Shown here in pieces: positions 16,007-24,326 of a stretch of 64,000 nt of DNA; within the stretch, counting starts at the first letter, position 1, and each line of letters opens with the position of its first letter. The notes under the pieces are model-generated. The model was not told the origin of the DNA and searched no databases. It saw nothing but the letters and a program-made list of their open reading frames with translations. This DNA is from Salinarchaeum sp. Harcht-Bsk1 (GTDB taxonomy: Archaea; Halobacteriota; Halobacteria; Halobacteriales; Salinarchaeaceae): assembly GCF_000403645.1 (NCBI RefSeq), contig NC_021313.1:2065014-2129013 (forward strand), written 5' to 3'. A program made the position numbers and the translations under genes.

Positions 16007-17145
16007 GCATTTTACAGCCGACGCCGGAGGACCGGAGACGCGTAATCGACGAGTCCGGGGAGGTGGTCGAGGGCGCGGAGCTTCCCGACCTCACCGACGA
16101 CGAACTCGTCGAGATGTACGAACACCTGCGCCTCGCCAGACACTTCGACGAGCGATCGGTGAGCCTGCAGCGACAGGGGCGGATGGGGACGTATCCGCCG
16201 CTGTCGGGCCAGGAGGGTGCCCAGGTCGGCAGCGCGTTCGCCCTCGACGACGAGGACTGGATCTTCCCGAGCTATCGGGAGCACGGGACCCTCGAGATCA
16301 GGGACGTTCCACTCGAGCGCATCCTGCTGTACTGGATGGGCAGCGAGCGCGGGTCGAAGATGCCCGAGGGCTCGAACGTGTTCACCCCGGCCGTCCCGAT
16401 CGCGACGCAGATTCCACACGCGACGGGCGCCGCCTGGGCGTCGAAGCTGCAGGACGAGGAGGATCGGGCGTTCCTCTGTTACTTCGGCGACGGCGCGACG
16501 AGCGAGGGCGACTTCCACGAGGGGCTGAACTTCGCTGGCGTGTTCGACACCCCGAACGTGTTCTTCTGTAACAACAACCAGTGGGCGATCTCCGTCCCGC
16601 GGGAGCGCCAGACCGCGAGCGCGACGCTCGCCCAGAAGGCCACTGCCTACGGCTTCGAGGGCGTCCAGGTCGACGGCATGGACCCGCTCGCGGTCTACCA
16701 GGAGACTCGCCGCGCGGTGAAGAAGGCGAAGGACCCCGACTCCGTCGAGCCACGTGGCGACGCCGAATCGATCGGCGACGCTCGCCGCCCGACCTTGATC
16801 GAGGCGGTGCAGTACCGGTACGGCGCCCACACCACCGCGGACGACCCCTCGGTGTACCGCGACGAGGAGGAGGTCGAGAAGTGGCGCGAACTGGACCCGA
16901 TTCCGCGGATGGAGTCGTTCCTCAGAGAGCACGGGCTGCTCGACGACGAGCGCGACGACGCGATCCAGTCCCGGATCGAGGAGCGCGTCGCGGACGCCAT
17001 CGAGACCGCCGAGTCCGTCGAGCGACCCGATCCCGAGGAGATGTTCGCCGACGTGTACGCCGACATGCCGAAGCGACTCCAGGAACAGCTCGATTACCTC
17101 GAACGACTGCGCGCAGAGCACGGCGACGAGACGCTGCTCGAGTGA
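16003..17145 (+). CDS. pdhA: 2-oxoacid (pyruvate-type) dehydrogenase E1 component, alpha subunit
   Basis: The 380-residue subunit binds thiamine diphosphate and decarboxylates a 2-oxoacid. The ThDP motif is intact: [18 protein letters not shown] followed by NNNQWAIS. The start is an unusual TTG at 16003 with a strong GGAGGG seven bases upstream; no in-frame ATG exists nearby. It is followed at 2 bp by E1-beta and then E2, an operon. In haloarchaea the physiological substrate of such complexes is uncertain, since pyruvate is mainly oxidised by a ferredoxin oxidoreductase, so pyruvate specificity is an inference from family naming. Confidence 0.93.
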   Translation: MSILQPTPEDRRRVIDESGEVVEGAELPDLTDDELVEMYEHLRLARHFDERSVSLQRQGRMGTYPPLSGQEGAQVGSAFALDDEDWIFPSYREHGTLEIRDVPLERILLYWMGSERGSKMPEGSNVFTPAVPIATQIPHATGAAWASKLQDEEDRAFLCYFGDGATSEGDFHEGLNFAGVFDTPNVFFCNNNQWAISVPRERQTASATLAQKATAYGFEGVQVDGMDPLAVYQETRRAVKKAKDPDSVEPRGDAESIGDARRPTLIEAVQYRYGAHTTADDPSVYRDEEEVEKWRELDPIPRMESFLREHGLLDDERDDAIQSRIEERVADAIETAESVERPDPEEMFADVYADMPKRLQEQLDYLERLRAEHGDETLLE

Positions 17146-17147
17146 CC

Positions 17148-18230
17148 ATGGCAACTGATCAATCACCCATCGAGACCGAAGCGACCGGCACGGCGGCAAC
17201 CGACGGCGTCGACCGATCCGACTGGACGGTATCCCCCGACCCCGAGTCCGTCGAGACCGAGGACCTGACCCTGGTCCAGGGCGTACAGGCCGGACTCGCG
17301 ACCGAGATGCAGCGCGACGACAGCGTCCTCGTCATGGGCGAGGACGTCGGCGAGAACGGCGGCGTCTTCCGCGCCACGCAGGGCCTCTACGACGAGTTCG
17401 GCGAGGATCGCGTGATCGACACGCCGCTCGCGGAGTCCGGCATCGTCGGCACCGCGGTCGGCATGGCCGCCTACGGCCTGCGGCCCGTCGCGGAGATGCA
17501 GTTCATGGGGTTCATCTACCCCGCCTACGACCAGATCGTCTCCCACGCTGCCCGCCTCCGGACGCGCTCCCGCGGCCGGTTCACCGCGCCGCTCGTGATC
17601 CGGGCGCCGTACGGCGGCGGCATCCGTGCGCCGGAGCACCACTCCGAGTCGACGGAGGCGATGTTCGCCCACCAGCCCGGGCTGAAGGTCGTGATGCCCT
17701 CGACGCCCTACGACACGAAGGGACTCCTCGCGAGCGCGATCCGCGACCCTGATCCAGTGCTCTTCCTGGAGCCGAAGTTGATCTACCGGGCATTCCGCGA
17801 ACCCGTCCCGACCCAGGAGTACACCGTTCCGATCGGCGAGGCGGCGGTCCGCCGGGAGGGGTCGGACGTCTCGGTGTTCACCTGGGGCGCGATGGCCCGG
17901 CGCACGCTGGAGGCGGCGGCGGACCTCGAAGGCGAGATCGACGTCGAGGTCGTCGACCTGCGGACCATCTCGCCGCTCGACGAGGAGACGATCGTCGAGT
18001 CCTTCAAGAAGACCGGCCGCGCCGCGGTCGTCCACGAGGCGCCGAAGACCGGCGGCATGGCCGGCGAGATCGCCGCGACGATCCAGGAGGAGGCCCTGCT
18101 GTACCAGGAGGCGCCGATCGAGCGCATCACCGGGTTCGACACGCCGTTCCCGCTGTACGCGCTCGAGGACTACTACCTGCCCGAGGCCGCGCGGATCGCC
18201 GACGGTATCCGGGAGGCCTTCGAGTTCTAA
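17148..18230 (+). CDS. pdhB: 2-oxoacid dehydrogenase E1 component, beta subunit
   Basis: The 360-residue transketolase-like subunit completes the E1 heterotetramer. Family landmarks are VMGEDVGENGGVFRAT near the start of the domain, DTPLAESGIVG, and the C-terminal transketolase domain with VVDLRTISPLDEETI. About 35 acidic, Thr-rich residues precede the domain, a typical haloarchaeal extension. ATG 17148 is 2 bp after the E1-alpha stop; E2 follows 3 bp after this stop, so all three are probably co-translated. Confidence 0.95.
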   Translation: MATDQSPIETEATGTAATDGVDRSDWTVSPDPESVETEDLTLVQGVQAGLATEMQRDDSVLVMGEDVGENGGVFRATQGLYDEFGEDRVIDTPLAESGIVGTAVGMAAYGLRPVAEMQFMGFIYPAYDQIVSHAARLRTRSRGRFTAPLVIRAPYGGGIRAPEHHSESTEAMFAHQPGLKVVMPSTPYDTKGLLASAIRDPDPVLFLEPKLIYRAFREPVPTQEYTVPIGEAAVRREGSDVSVFTWGAMARRTLEAAADLEGEIDVEVVDLRTISPLDEETIVESFKKTGRAAVVHEAPKTGGMAGEIAATIQEEALLYQEAPIERITGFDTPFPLYALEDYYLPEAARIADGIREAFEF

Positions 18231-18233
18231 CCC

Positions 18234-19961
18234 ATGCCGCGCGAGTTCAAACTCCCCGACGTCGGCGAGGGCGTCCACGAGGGCGAGCTGGTCGAGTGGC
18301 TCGTCGAGCCCGGCGACACCGTCGCCGAGGACCAGCCCGTCGCGAAGGTCGAGACCGACAAGGCGCTCGTCGACGTGCCGTCCTCCGTCAACGGCACGGT
18401 CCGCGAGCTACGCTGGGAAGAGGGCGACGTCGTCCCCGTCGGCGACGTGCTCCTCGTGTTCAACGTCGAGGGCGAGGACGACGAGGCGATCGCCGCGGGT
18501 GAGACCGAAGGCGGCGAGACGGAAGGCGGCGAGGCGTCCGGGTCCGCCGCCGAGTCGGCAGGGGGCGGAGCTGCCGCTGACGCCGGCGAATCCGGTGGCG
18601 AACCGGCCCAGCCCGAGGCGGAGAGCCCGCCACCCGCTGGCTCGCCCGAAGCTGCCGAAGCAGCGAGCGCTAGCGACAGCGGCCGCGTCTTCGCCGCGCC
18701 GAGTGCCCGCCGCATCGCTCGCGAACTCGGCGTGAACATCCACGCCGTCGAGGGCTCCGGACCCGGCGGCCGCGTTACCGAGCAGGACGTTCGTGCCGCT
18801 GCCGAGGCGGCCGAGGAGCCGGCCGCCGCCGAGGGCGACGCCGGCACCGCCGAGACGCCCGAGGTCTCCCTGGAGTCCGAGGAGGGAGCGGCGGGCGGCA
18901 TCGAGGCAGCCGTCGATGCCGGAATGGAAGGCGACGCTGGCACGACCGGTCAGACCGGTCCTGCAGCGACCCAGCAGACGGCGGAGCCGGAAGCCGCGGC
19001 CGACCGCGACCGCACGCTCGCAGCACCCGCCACCCGCAGGCTCGCCGAGGAGCAGGGCGTCGACCTCGACGCCGTGCCCGCGACCGAGGAGCGCGACGGC
19101 GAGCCGTTCGTCACGCCGGAGGCGGTCGTCGAGTACGCCGAGGCCCAGCAACAGGCCCAGGCCGCCGACGCGGAGGCGGTGGAAGCCGGCGGCCCCTCCG
19201 GTGCGACGGAGGCGGCTGGTACCGCCCAGCCCCCGGCCAGCCAGGAACGATCCGAGCGCCGCGAGCCCTACCGCGGCGTCCGGCGCACCATCGGCGAGGC
19301 GATGGCGGAGTCGAAGTACACGGCCCCGCACGTCACCCACCACGACGAGGTGGACGTCACCGAACTGGTCGACGTCAAGCAGCGCCTCGCCGAGCGCGCC
19401 GAGGAGCGCGGCATCAAGCTGACCTACATGCCGTTCGTGCTGAAGGCGGTCACCGCGGCGCTCAAGGAGTACCCGGTGATGAACGCCGCCCTCGACGAGG
19501 ACGCCGGCGAAATCGTCTACAAGGAGTACTACGACCTCGGCATCGCGACCGCGACGGACGTCGGGCTGATGGTCCCGGTGCTCCAGGGGGTCGACCGCAA
19601 GGGCCTCCTCCAGCTCGCCTCCGAGATGGACGAACTCGTCGAGAAGGCCCGCGAGCGGACGATCGCGCCGGAGGAGCTCCGGGGCTCGACGTTCTCGGTC
19701 ACGAACGTCGGCGCCATCGGCGGCGAGTACGCCACCCCGATCCTCAACTACCCCGAGGTCGGGATTCTCGCACTCGGGCAGATCCGGCGGAAGCCCCGGG
19801 TCGTCGAGGACGAGGACGGGAACGAGTCGATCGAGCCCCGGTCGATCCTCCCGCTCTCGCTGTCGATCGACCACCGCATCGTCGACGGCGCGATCGCGGC
19901 GCAGTTCACGAACGAGGTCATGCAGTACCTCGAGAACCCCGAGTTGCTCCTGCTGGAGTGA
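18234..19961 (+). CDS. pdhC: 2-oxoacid dehydrogenase E2 (dihydrolipoyl acyltransferase) with two peripheral-subunit-binding domains
   Basis: The 575-residue core protein has a lipoyl domain (about 1-80, lipoyl lysine K43 in ETDKALVDV) and a long Gly/Ala/Glu-rich hinge. Next comes a first E3/E1-binding domain (FAAPSARRIARELGV, ending GPGGRVTEQDV, about 151-186). A second hinge leads to a second, degenerate binding-domain-like segment (LAAPATRRLAEEQGV, about 260-305). The catalytic acyltransferase domain follows (from about 345) with DHRIVDGA. Two binding-type segments are more than the single one usual in E2; the second lacks GPGGR. It transfers acyl groups to CoA using lipoate supplied by LipA. 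Confidence 0.95.
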   Translation: MPREFKLPDVGEGVHEGELVEWLVEPGDTVAEDQPVAKVETDKALVDVPSSVNGTVRELRWEEGDVVPVGDVLLVFNVEGEDDEAIAAGETEGGETEGGEASGSAAESAGGGAAADAGESGGEPAQPEAESPPPAGSPEAAEAASASDSGRVFAAPSARRIARELGVNIHAVEGSGPGGRVTEQDVRAAAEAAEEPAAAEGDAGTAETPEVSLESEEGAAGGIEAAVDAGMEGDAGTTGQTGPAATQQTAEPEAAADRDRTLAAPATRRLAEEQGVDLDAVPATEERDGEPFVTPEAVVEYAEAQQQAQAADAEAVEAGGPSGATEAAGTAQPPASQERSERREPYRGVRRTIGEAMAESKYTAPHVTHHDEVDVTELVDVKQRLAERAEERGIKLTYMPFVLKAVTAALKEYPVMNAALDEDAGEIVYKEYYDLGIATATDVGLMVPVLQGVDRKGLLQLASEMDELVEKARERTIAPEELRGSTFSVTNVGAIGGEYATPILNYPEVGILALGQIRRKPRVVEDEDGNESIEPRSILPLSLSIDHRIVDGAIAAQFTNEVMQYLENPELLLLE

Positions 19962-20040
19962 GTTCGGGTTCGTCGCGGCAGGCGCAGATCCGGCTGGCGA
20001 ACGTGTCGATTTCTTTCCAAAAATCCGTTTCAGCGAGCCG

Positions 20041-20046
20041 TTATGG
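20041..20046 (+). promoter_or_regulatory. Superoxide dismutase TATA box
   Basis: TTATGG lies 27-32 nt before ATG 20073. It favours that start over GTG 20058. Confidence 0.6.
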
Positions 20047-20072
20047 GGTAGCCGCGCGTGCAATCCGATGCA

Positions 20073-20684
20073 ATGTCCGAACGCTCGAACCCCGAGTTGC
20101 CACCGCTTCCCTACGACTACGACGCACTGGAACCGTCGATCAGCGAGCAGGTCCTGCACTGGCACCACGACACCCACCACCAGGGCTACGTGAACGGCCT
20201 CGACGCCGCCGAGGAGACGCTCGCCGACGCCCGCGAGTCCGGCGACTACTCGGCGACGGCCGGCGCGCTCGGCGACGTCACGCACAACGGCTCCGGGCAC
20301 TACCTCCACACGCTGTTCTGGGAGAACATGGACCCCAACGGCGGCGGCGAACCCGACGGCGACCTCCGCGAGCGAATCGAGGCGGACTTCGGCTCCTACG
20401 AGGGCTGGAAGGGCGAGTTCGAGGCCGCAGCCTCCGCCGCCGGCGGCTGGGCGCTGCTGGTCTACGACCCGGTTGCCAAGCAACTGCGCACCGTCGCGGT
20501 CGACAAGCACGACCAGGGCGCGCTCTGGGGCGCCCACCCGATTCTCGCGCTCGACGTCTGGGAGCACTCCTACTACTACGATTACGGCCCCGACCGCGGG
20601 AGCTTCGTCGACGCCTTCTTCGAGGTCGTCGACTGGAACGCGGTCGCCGACGAGTACGCGACCGTCGTCGAGCACTTCGAGTAA
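20073..20684 (+). CDS. sod: Superoxide dismutase, Fe/Mn family
   Basis: The 203-residue cytoplasmic enzyme converts superoxide to oxygen and peroxide. Metal-site residues are visible in LHWHHDTHHQGYV near the N-terminus, GSGHYLHTLFWENM in the middle and DVWEHSYYYDYG near the C-terminus. Length is normal. It sits alone directly after E2, with its own TATA box, so it is not part of the dehydrogenase operon. Fe versus Mn cannot be decided here; haloarchaeal enzymes are usually Mn. Confidence 0.96.
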   Translation: MSERSNPELPPLPYDYDALEPSISEQVLHWHHDTHHQGYVNGLDAAEETLADARESGDYSATAGALGDVTHNGSGHYLHTLFWENMDPNGGGEPDGDLRERIEADFGSYEGWKGEFEAAASAAGGWALLVYDPVAKQLRTVAVDKHDQGALWGAHPILALDVWEHSYYYDYGPDRGSFVDAFFEVVDWNAVADEYATVVEHFE

Positions 20685-21049
20685 GGCCACAGTCGACGCG
20701 GGCGCTCCCCTGCAGGTGCGGCCGGGAGTTCCGCGCCGATCCCACGCGCTGCCGGGGCGCGCCCGAGCGAACGACCGGTGCAAATCGGCGATTTCTCGGC
20801 ATCGATCTACGGGATCGGCCCTTTCGCGCTGACGCGACGCCCGCTATCCGCCGCCATCGGGGGAAACGTTTTTGTCCCCGGCGAACGAATTTGTAAGTGT
20901 AGCGTAAATTCTCGATTCTCCACAAGTCTTTTCCGTAGCGACTCGCTCGCTTCGAATGCCGCAGTAGCACAGTCAGCACCCCGTTCGCCGGCGTTCGCAG
21001 GCGGAGTACCGACGAGCGGCTGCGCCGATCGACCGATGACATACGATAC
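20685..21049. other. 365-bp non-coding stretch before the Nudix gene
   Basis: No credible gene. Near 20868-20888 is a small inverted repeat, GGGGA...TCCCC, around a T-run, about 185 nt after the sod stop; it could be a distal terminator or a promoter-like element. Just before it (about 20815-20828) is GATCGGCCCTTTCG, which resembles one end of the interspersed hairpin repeats and may be a remnant. A 5-codon frame (ATG 21036 to TGA 21053) overlaps the GTG start of the next gene by two bases. Confidence 0.45.
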
Positions 21050-21613
21050 GTGACACGAGCTACAGACCGGGACGCTTCGTCCCACGACGGCCTCCAGATC
21101 GACTCGCTCACCGACCCCGCGACGCTCACCGAGCGCGACGACGTGCCCGTCTCGCAGGACGAGATGGAGCACGAGAGCGCGGACCACTGCTCGACCGACA
21201 TCGCCGGCCGGGTCGCGGTCGGCGTGACGAACGACGACGGTCAGACCCTCTTGCTCTGCAACGAGGAGCACGGCGTCGCGCTCCTGCCCCACGGTAGCGT
21301 CCAGCCGGGCGAGGACTGGCTGGTCGCCGCTCGCCGCGAAATCGAGGCCCAGACCGGCGTCGAAATCGCGCTCGACGGGATCGAACTGCTTCGCGACATC
21401 GACCACGTGATCGCGGGCGAGGACGGGGTCCACACCAGCACGTATGGGCTGATCTTCACCGCCACACCGGCCGGCGGGGACATTCAGGACTGCAAGCAGT
21501 CGGCCGACGCCGGCAGCGATCGGTGGTACGCTGGCTGGTTCGACGGCGTTCCCGAGCATCTCGACGTACCGCCGGGCGGTCCCGGCGACGACCTCGAACT
21601 GATCCTCGGCTAG
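21050..21613 (+). CDS. Nudix-fold protein with a degenerate catalytic box
   Basis: The 187-residue protein has a Nudix fold from about residue 50. The Nudix box is recognisable as G-SVQPG-E-x7-REI followed by EAQTG. In an active Nudix hydrolase the sequence after REx is xEExG, but here the second glutamate pair is replaced (A-Q), so the main metal-binding residues are missing. Either it is catalytically dead (for example a nucleotide sensor) or it uses other ligands. The GTG start 21050 follows the family layout; a shorter start at ATG 21164 is possible. A methyltransferase follows 68 bp downstream in the same direction. Confidence 0.8.
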   Translation: MTRATDRDASSHDGLQIDSLTDPATLTERDDVPVSQDEMEHESADHCSTDIAGRVAVGVTNDDGQTLLLCNEEHGVALLPHGSVQPGEDWLVAARREIEAQTGVEIALDGIELLRDIDHVIAGEDGVHTSTYGLIFTATPAGGDIQDCKQSADAGSDRWYAGWFDGVPEHLDVPPGGPGDDLELILG

Positions 21614-21681
21614 CGGCGGCCGGGCCGCTGACGATCCCCGACGGCATCGCCACCGACCGAACTGCGGTTCACCCAACGCTC

Positions 21682-22380
21682 ATGCCATTCGACCAGACCA
21701 TCGACTGGAACGATTACTGGACCGACGCGGACGACGCCGACCGCCAGGACGCGAGTCCCAGCGCGCAGTACGTCCTCGACCCGCTCCGCGAACTGCTCGC
21801 CGACCGCGGCGGCGTCGACTCCCTCGCCGACGTCGGCTGTGGAACCGGCACCGTCGCCTTCGCCGTCGCCGAGGCGTACCCCGACGCGACCGTCACCGGC
21901 TACGACGCCGCGGACCCGGTCGTCGAAGAGAACCGGCGGCGCGCGGACGAGCGTGACGGTCCGACGCCCGACTTCGAGCAGGCGACGCTCCCCTCCTTCG
22001 ACCCGGATCGACGCTTCGACGTCGTCTGTTCGTTCTACACGCTCTGTTACGTTCCGCGGATCGAGCAGGCACTCGAAGCGCTCTACGACGCCGTCGCGCC
22101 CGGCGGCACGCTCGTCCTGACCTACCACAACTCGCTCGCGCAGTCGCACTTCCAGGGGATCGCCGAGGACCCCCACGCGCACCTCGACGAGTCCGCGCCC
22201 TGGGATCCCGAGCGCTTCGAGGATCGCTTCGCCGCGGTGCTCGAGGACGAGGCCATCCTCTCCCACGAGCGGATCCACGACGTGCTCGGGACGTGGCCAC
22301 AGAGCGTCTGGTCGGTCACGGAGACGGCCGAGCGCTATCCCGCCTGGCGGCACAATCCGCTGGTGTACGTCCCGAAGTGA
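21682..22380 (+). CDS. SAM-dependent class I methyltransferase
   Basis: The 232-residue protein has the Rossmann-type SAM fold. Motif I is LADVGCGTGTVAFAVAEAYP (near 50-69) and the post-I acidic residue is in VTGYDAADP. Motif IV is FDVVCSFYTLCYV, followed by APGGTLVLTYHN. The N-terminus (DWNDYWTDADDADRQDASP) resembles small-molecule methyltransferases. Substrate unknown. It lies close behind the Nudix-fold gene on the same strand and may be co-transcribed. Confidence 0.88.
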   Translation: MPFDQTIDWNDYWTDADDADRQDASPSAQYVLDPLRELLADRGGVDSLADVGCGTGTVAFAVAEAYPDATVTGYDAADPVVEENRRRADERDGPTPDFEQATLPSFDPDRRFDVVCSFYTLCYVPRIEQALEALYDAVAPGGTLVLTYHNSLAQSHFQGIAEDPHAHLDESAPWDPERFEDRFAAVLEDEAILSHERIHDVLGTWPQSVWSVTETAERYPAWRHNPLVYVPK

Positions 22381-22393
22381 GCGATCTGCTACT

Positions 22394-22557
22394 ATGACCG
22401 GCCTGCCGAGGTCACGGTGACCGGCCTGCCACCGGCCACGGTGAGCGATCTGCCGAAGCCACTGTACCCGACCCCCGAGGTCACTGTGACCGGCTTGCCA
22501 GTTGCCCGCTGAGCGATCGACCGAGGCCCACCGCGACCGACCTGCCGAAGTGACCAC
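22394..22557 (+). repeat. Degenerate 21-25 nt tandem repeat, seven units
   Basis: Units start at 22394, 22417, 22441, 22465, 22486, 22510 and 22533 around the theme GTGACCGGCCTGCCGAGGTC. The array fills most of the gap between the methyltransferase gene and the promoter of lpdA (TATA at 22611). No coding potential. Confidence 0.8.
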
Positions 22558-22610
22558 TCCGCGGGCGTACTGCGGCACACCCTCACAACTATCACGGAAA
22601 TTCCTGCGAC

Positions 22611-22617
22611 TTTATAC
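22611..22617 (+). promoter_or_regulatory. lpdA TATA box
   Basis: TTTATAC lies 27-33 nt before ATG 22644, a leaderless arrangement. Confidence 0.75.
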
Positions 22618-22643
22618 GGCCGGCGGCCCTCGCTCCGGGTAAC

Positions 22644-24134
22644 ATGGTGGTCGGCGACGTCTCGACTGGCACCGAGGTACTGGTCATCGGCGGCGGGCCC
22701 GCCGGGTACACCGCTGCGATCCGCGCCGGACAGCTCGACCTCGACGTGACGCTCGTCGAGCAGAGCGACTACGGCGGCACCTGCCTGAACGACGGCTGCA
22801 TCCCATCGAAGGCGCTCATCACGGCGACGGACCTCGCGGATCGCGCCGGCGACGCCGAGCACATGGGGATCCACGCCGACCCCGCGGTCGACCTCGGCGC
22901 GATGATGGAGTGGAAAGACGGCGTCGTCGACCAGCTTACCGGTGGCGTCGAGAAGCTCTGCAAGGCCAACGGCGTGAACCTGATCGAGGGCACCGCGAAA
23001 TTCGCCGGCGAGGGCCGCGCTCGCGTCGCTCACGGCGGCGAGGGCCAGGGTTCCGAGACCATCGAGTTCGAGCACGCCATCGTCGCGACGGGCTCCCGCC
23101 CGATGAGCCTCCCCGGCTTCGACTTCGACGACGACCCGATTCTCGACGCTAGCCAGGCGCTCGCGCTGGAGTCGGTGCCCGAATCGATGCTCGTCGTCGG
23201 CGCGGGCTACATCGGCATGGAACTCGCGGGCGTCTACGCCAAACTCGGGACGGACGTGACGATCATCGAACTCCTCGACTCGGCACTCCCCGCCTACGAG
23301 GACGACCTCGCCCGCCCCGTAAAGCGACGCCTCGAGTCCCACGGCGTCGACTTCCACTTCGGGCTCGGTGCGGAGGACTGGACCGAGAACGGCGACGGCA
23401 CAGTGACCGTCACCGCCGCGGCGATGGACGGCGGCGGTGCGGAGGTGGCTGCCGACGGTGGCGAAGCGGCCGAGGCGACCGAAGCGGACGCTGCCACCTC
23501 CGAGCAGTTCGTCGCGGAGAACGTCCTCGTCGCCGTCGGCCGCGAACCCGTCACCGACACGCTCGACCTCGAATCGGTCGGTCTCGAACCCAACGAGCAG
23601 GGCGTCCTCGAGACCGACCACCGGGCACAGACCGACGTCGAGGGCATCTACGCCGTCGGCGACGTCGCCGGCGAACCGATGCTGGCGCACAAGGGGTCCG
23701 CCGAAGGCAAGGTCGCCGCGGAAGTCATCGCCGGCGAGCCGGCGGCCCTGGACCACCAGGCGATCCCTGCGGCCGTCTTCACCGAGCCCGAAATCGCGAC
23801 CGTCGGGCTCACCGAGGACGAGGCGTTCGAGGAGGGCTTCGACCCCGTCGTCGGGGAGTTCCCGTTCCGCGCGTCGGGCCGGTCGCTGACCGCCGACGAG
23901 TCCGACGGGTTCGTTCGCGTCGTCGCGGACGCCGAGACGGAGTTCCTGCTCGGCGCCCAGATCGTCGGTCCCGACGCCTCCGAACTGATCGCCGAGGTCG
24001 CGCTCGGCATCGAACTCGGCGCACGCCTCGAAGACGTCGCCTCGACGATCCACACGCACCCGACGCTGGCCGAGGCCGTGATGGAGGCCTGTGAGAACGC
24101 TCGCGGGGAAGCGATCCACACGCTGAACCGCTAG
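22644..24134 (+). CDS. lpdA: Dihydrolipoamide dehydrogenase (E3)
   Basis: The 496-residue flavoprotein reoxidises the dihydrolipoyl group of E2 with NAD+. It has an N-terminal FAD site (VLVIGGGPAGYTAAI), the redox disulfide in GGTCLNDGCIPSK, an NAD site (VVGAGYIGMELAGVY) and a C-terminal dimer domain with the active-site HTHPTL. A haloarchaeal Gly/Ala/Glu-rich insertion lies at about 255-285. It has its own promoter and sits 2.7 kb from the E1/E2 genes, so it may also serve other lipoyl systems such as glycine cleavage. Confidence 0.97.
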   Translation: MVVGDVSTGTEVLVIGGGPAGYTAAIRAGQLDLDVTLVEQSDYGGTCLNDGCIPSKALITATDLADRAGDAEHMGIHADPAVDLGAMMEWKDGVVDQLTGGVEKLCKANGVNLIEGTAKFAGEGRARVAHGGEGQGSETIEFEHAIVATGSRPMSLPGFDFDDDPILDASQALALESVPESMLVVGAGYIGMELAGVYAKLGTDVTIIELLDSALPAYEDDLARPVKRRLESHGVDFHFGLGAEDWTENGDGTVTVTAAAMDGGGAEVAADGGEAAEATEADAATSEQFVAENVLVAVGREPVTDTLDLESVGLEPNEQGVLETDHRAQTDVEGIYAVGDVAGEPMLAHKGSAEGKVAAEVIAGEPAALDHQAIPAAVFTEPEIATVGLTEDEAFEEGFDPVVGEFPFRASGRSLTADESDGFVRVVADAETEFLLGAQIVGPDASELIAEVALGIELGARLEDVASTIHTHPTLAEAVMEACENARGEAIHTLNR

Positions 24135-24326
24135 ATGAATTCGGTTCGGCGGGTCCTTTGCGCCGGTTACCGCATGGAAAACGGGTAGGAAGCTCTCCCG
24201 CTCGGACGACAGCGTGTGAGGTGCGTCGAGCGATCGGGGCTGTCGGACGACGCCCCACTCGACGACCATCCACTTCCCCGTTCCATGGCGGTGGAGCTAA
24301 ACGCCCGACGCCACTACGCCGCTCCA

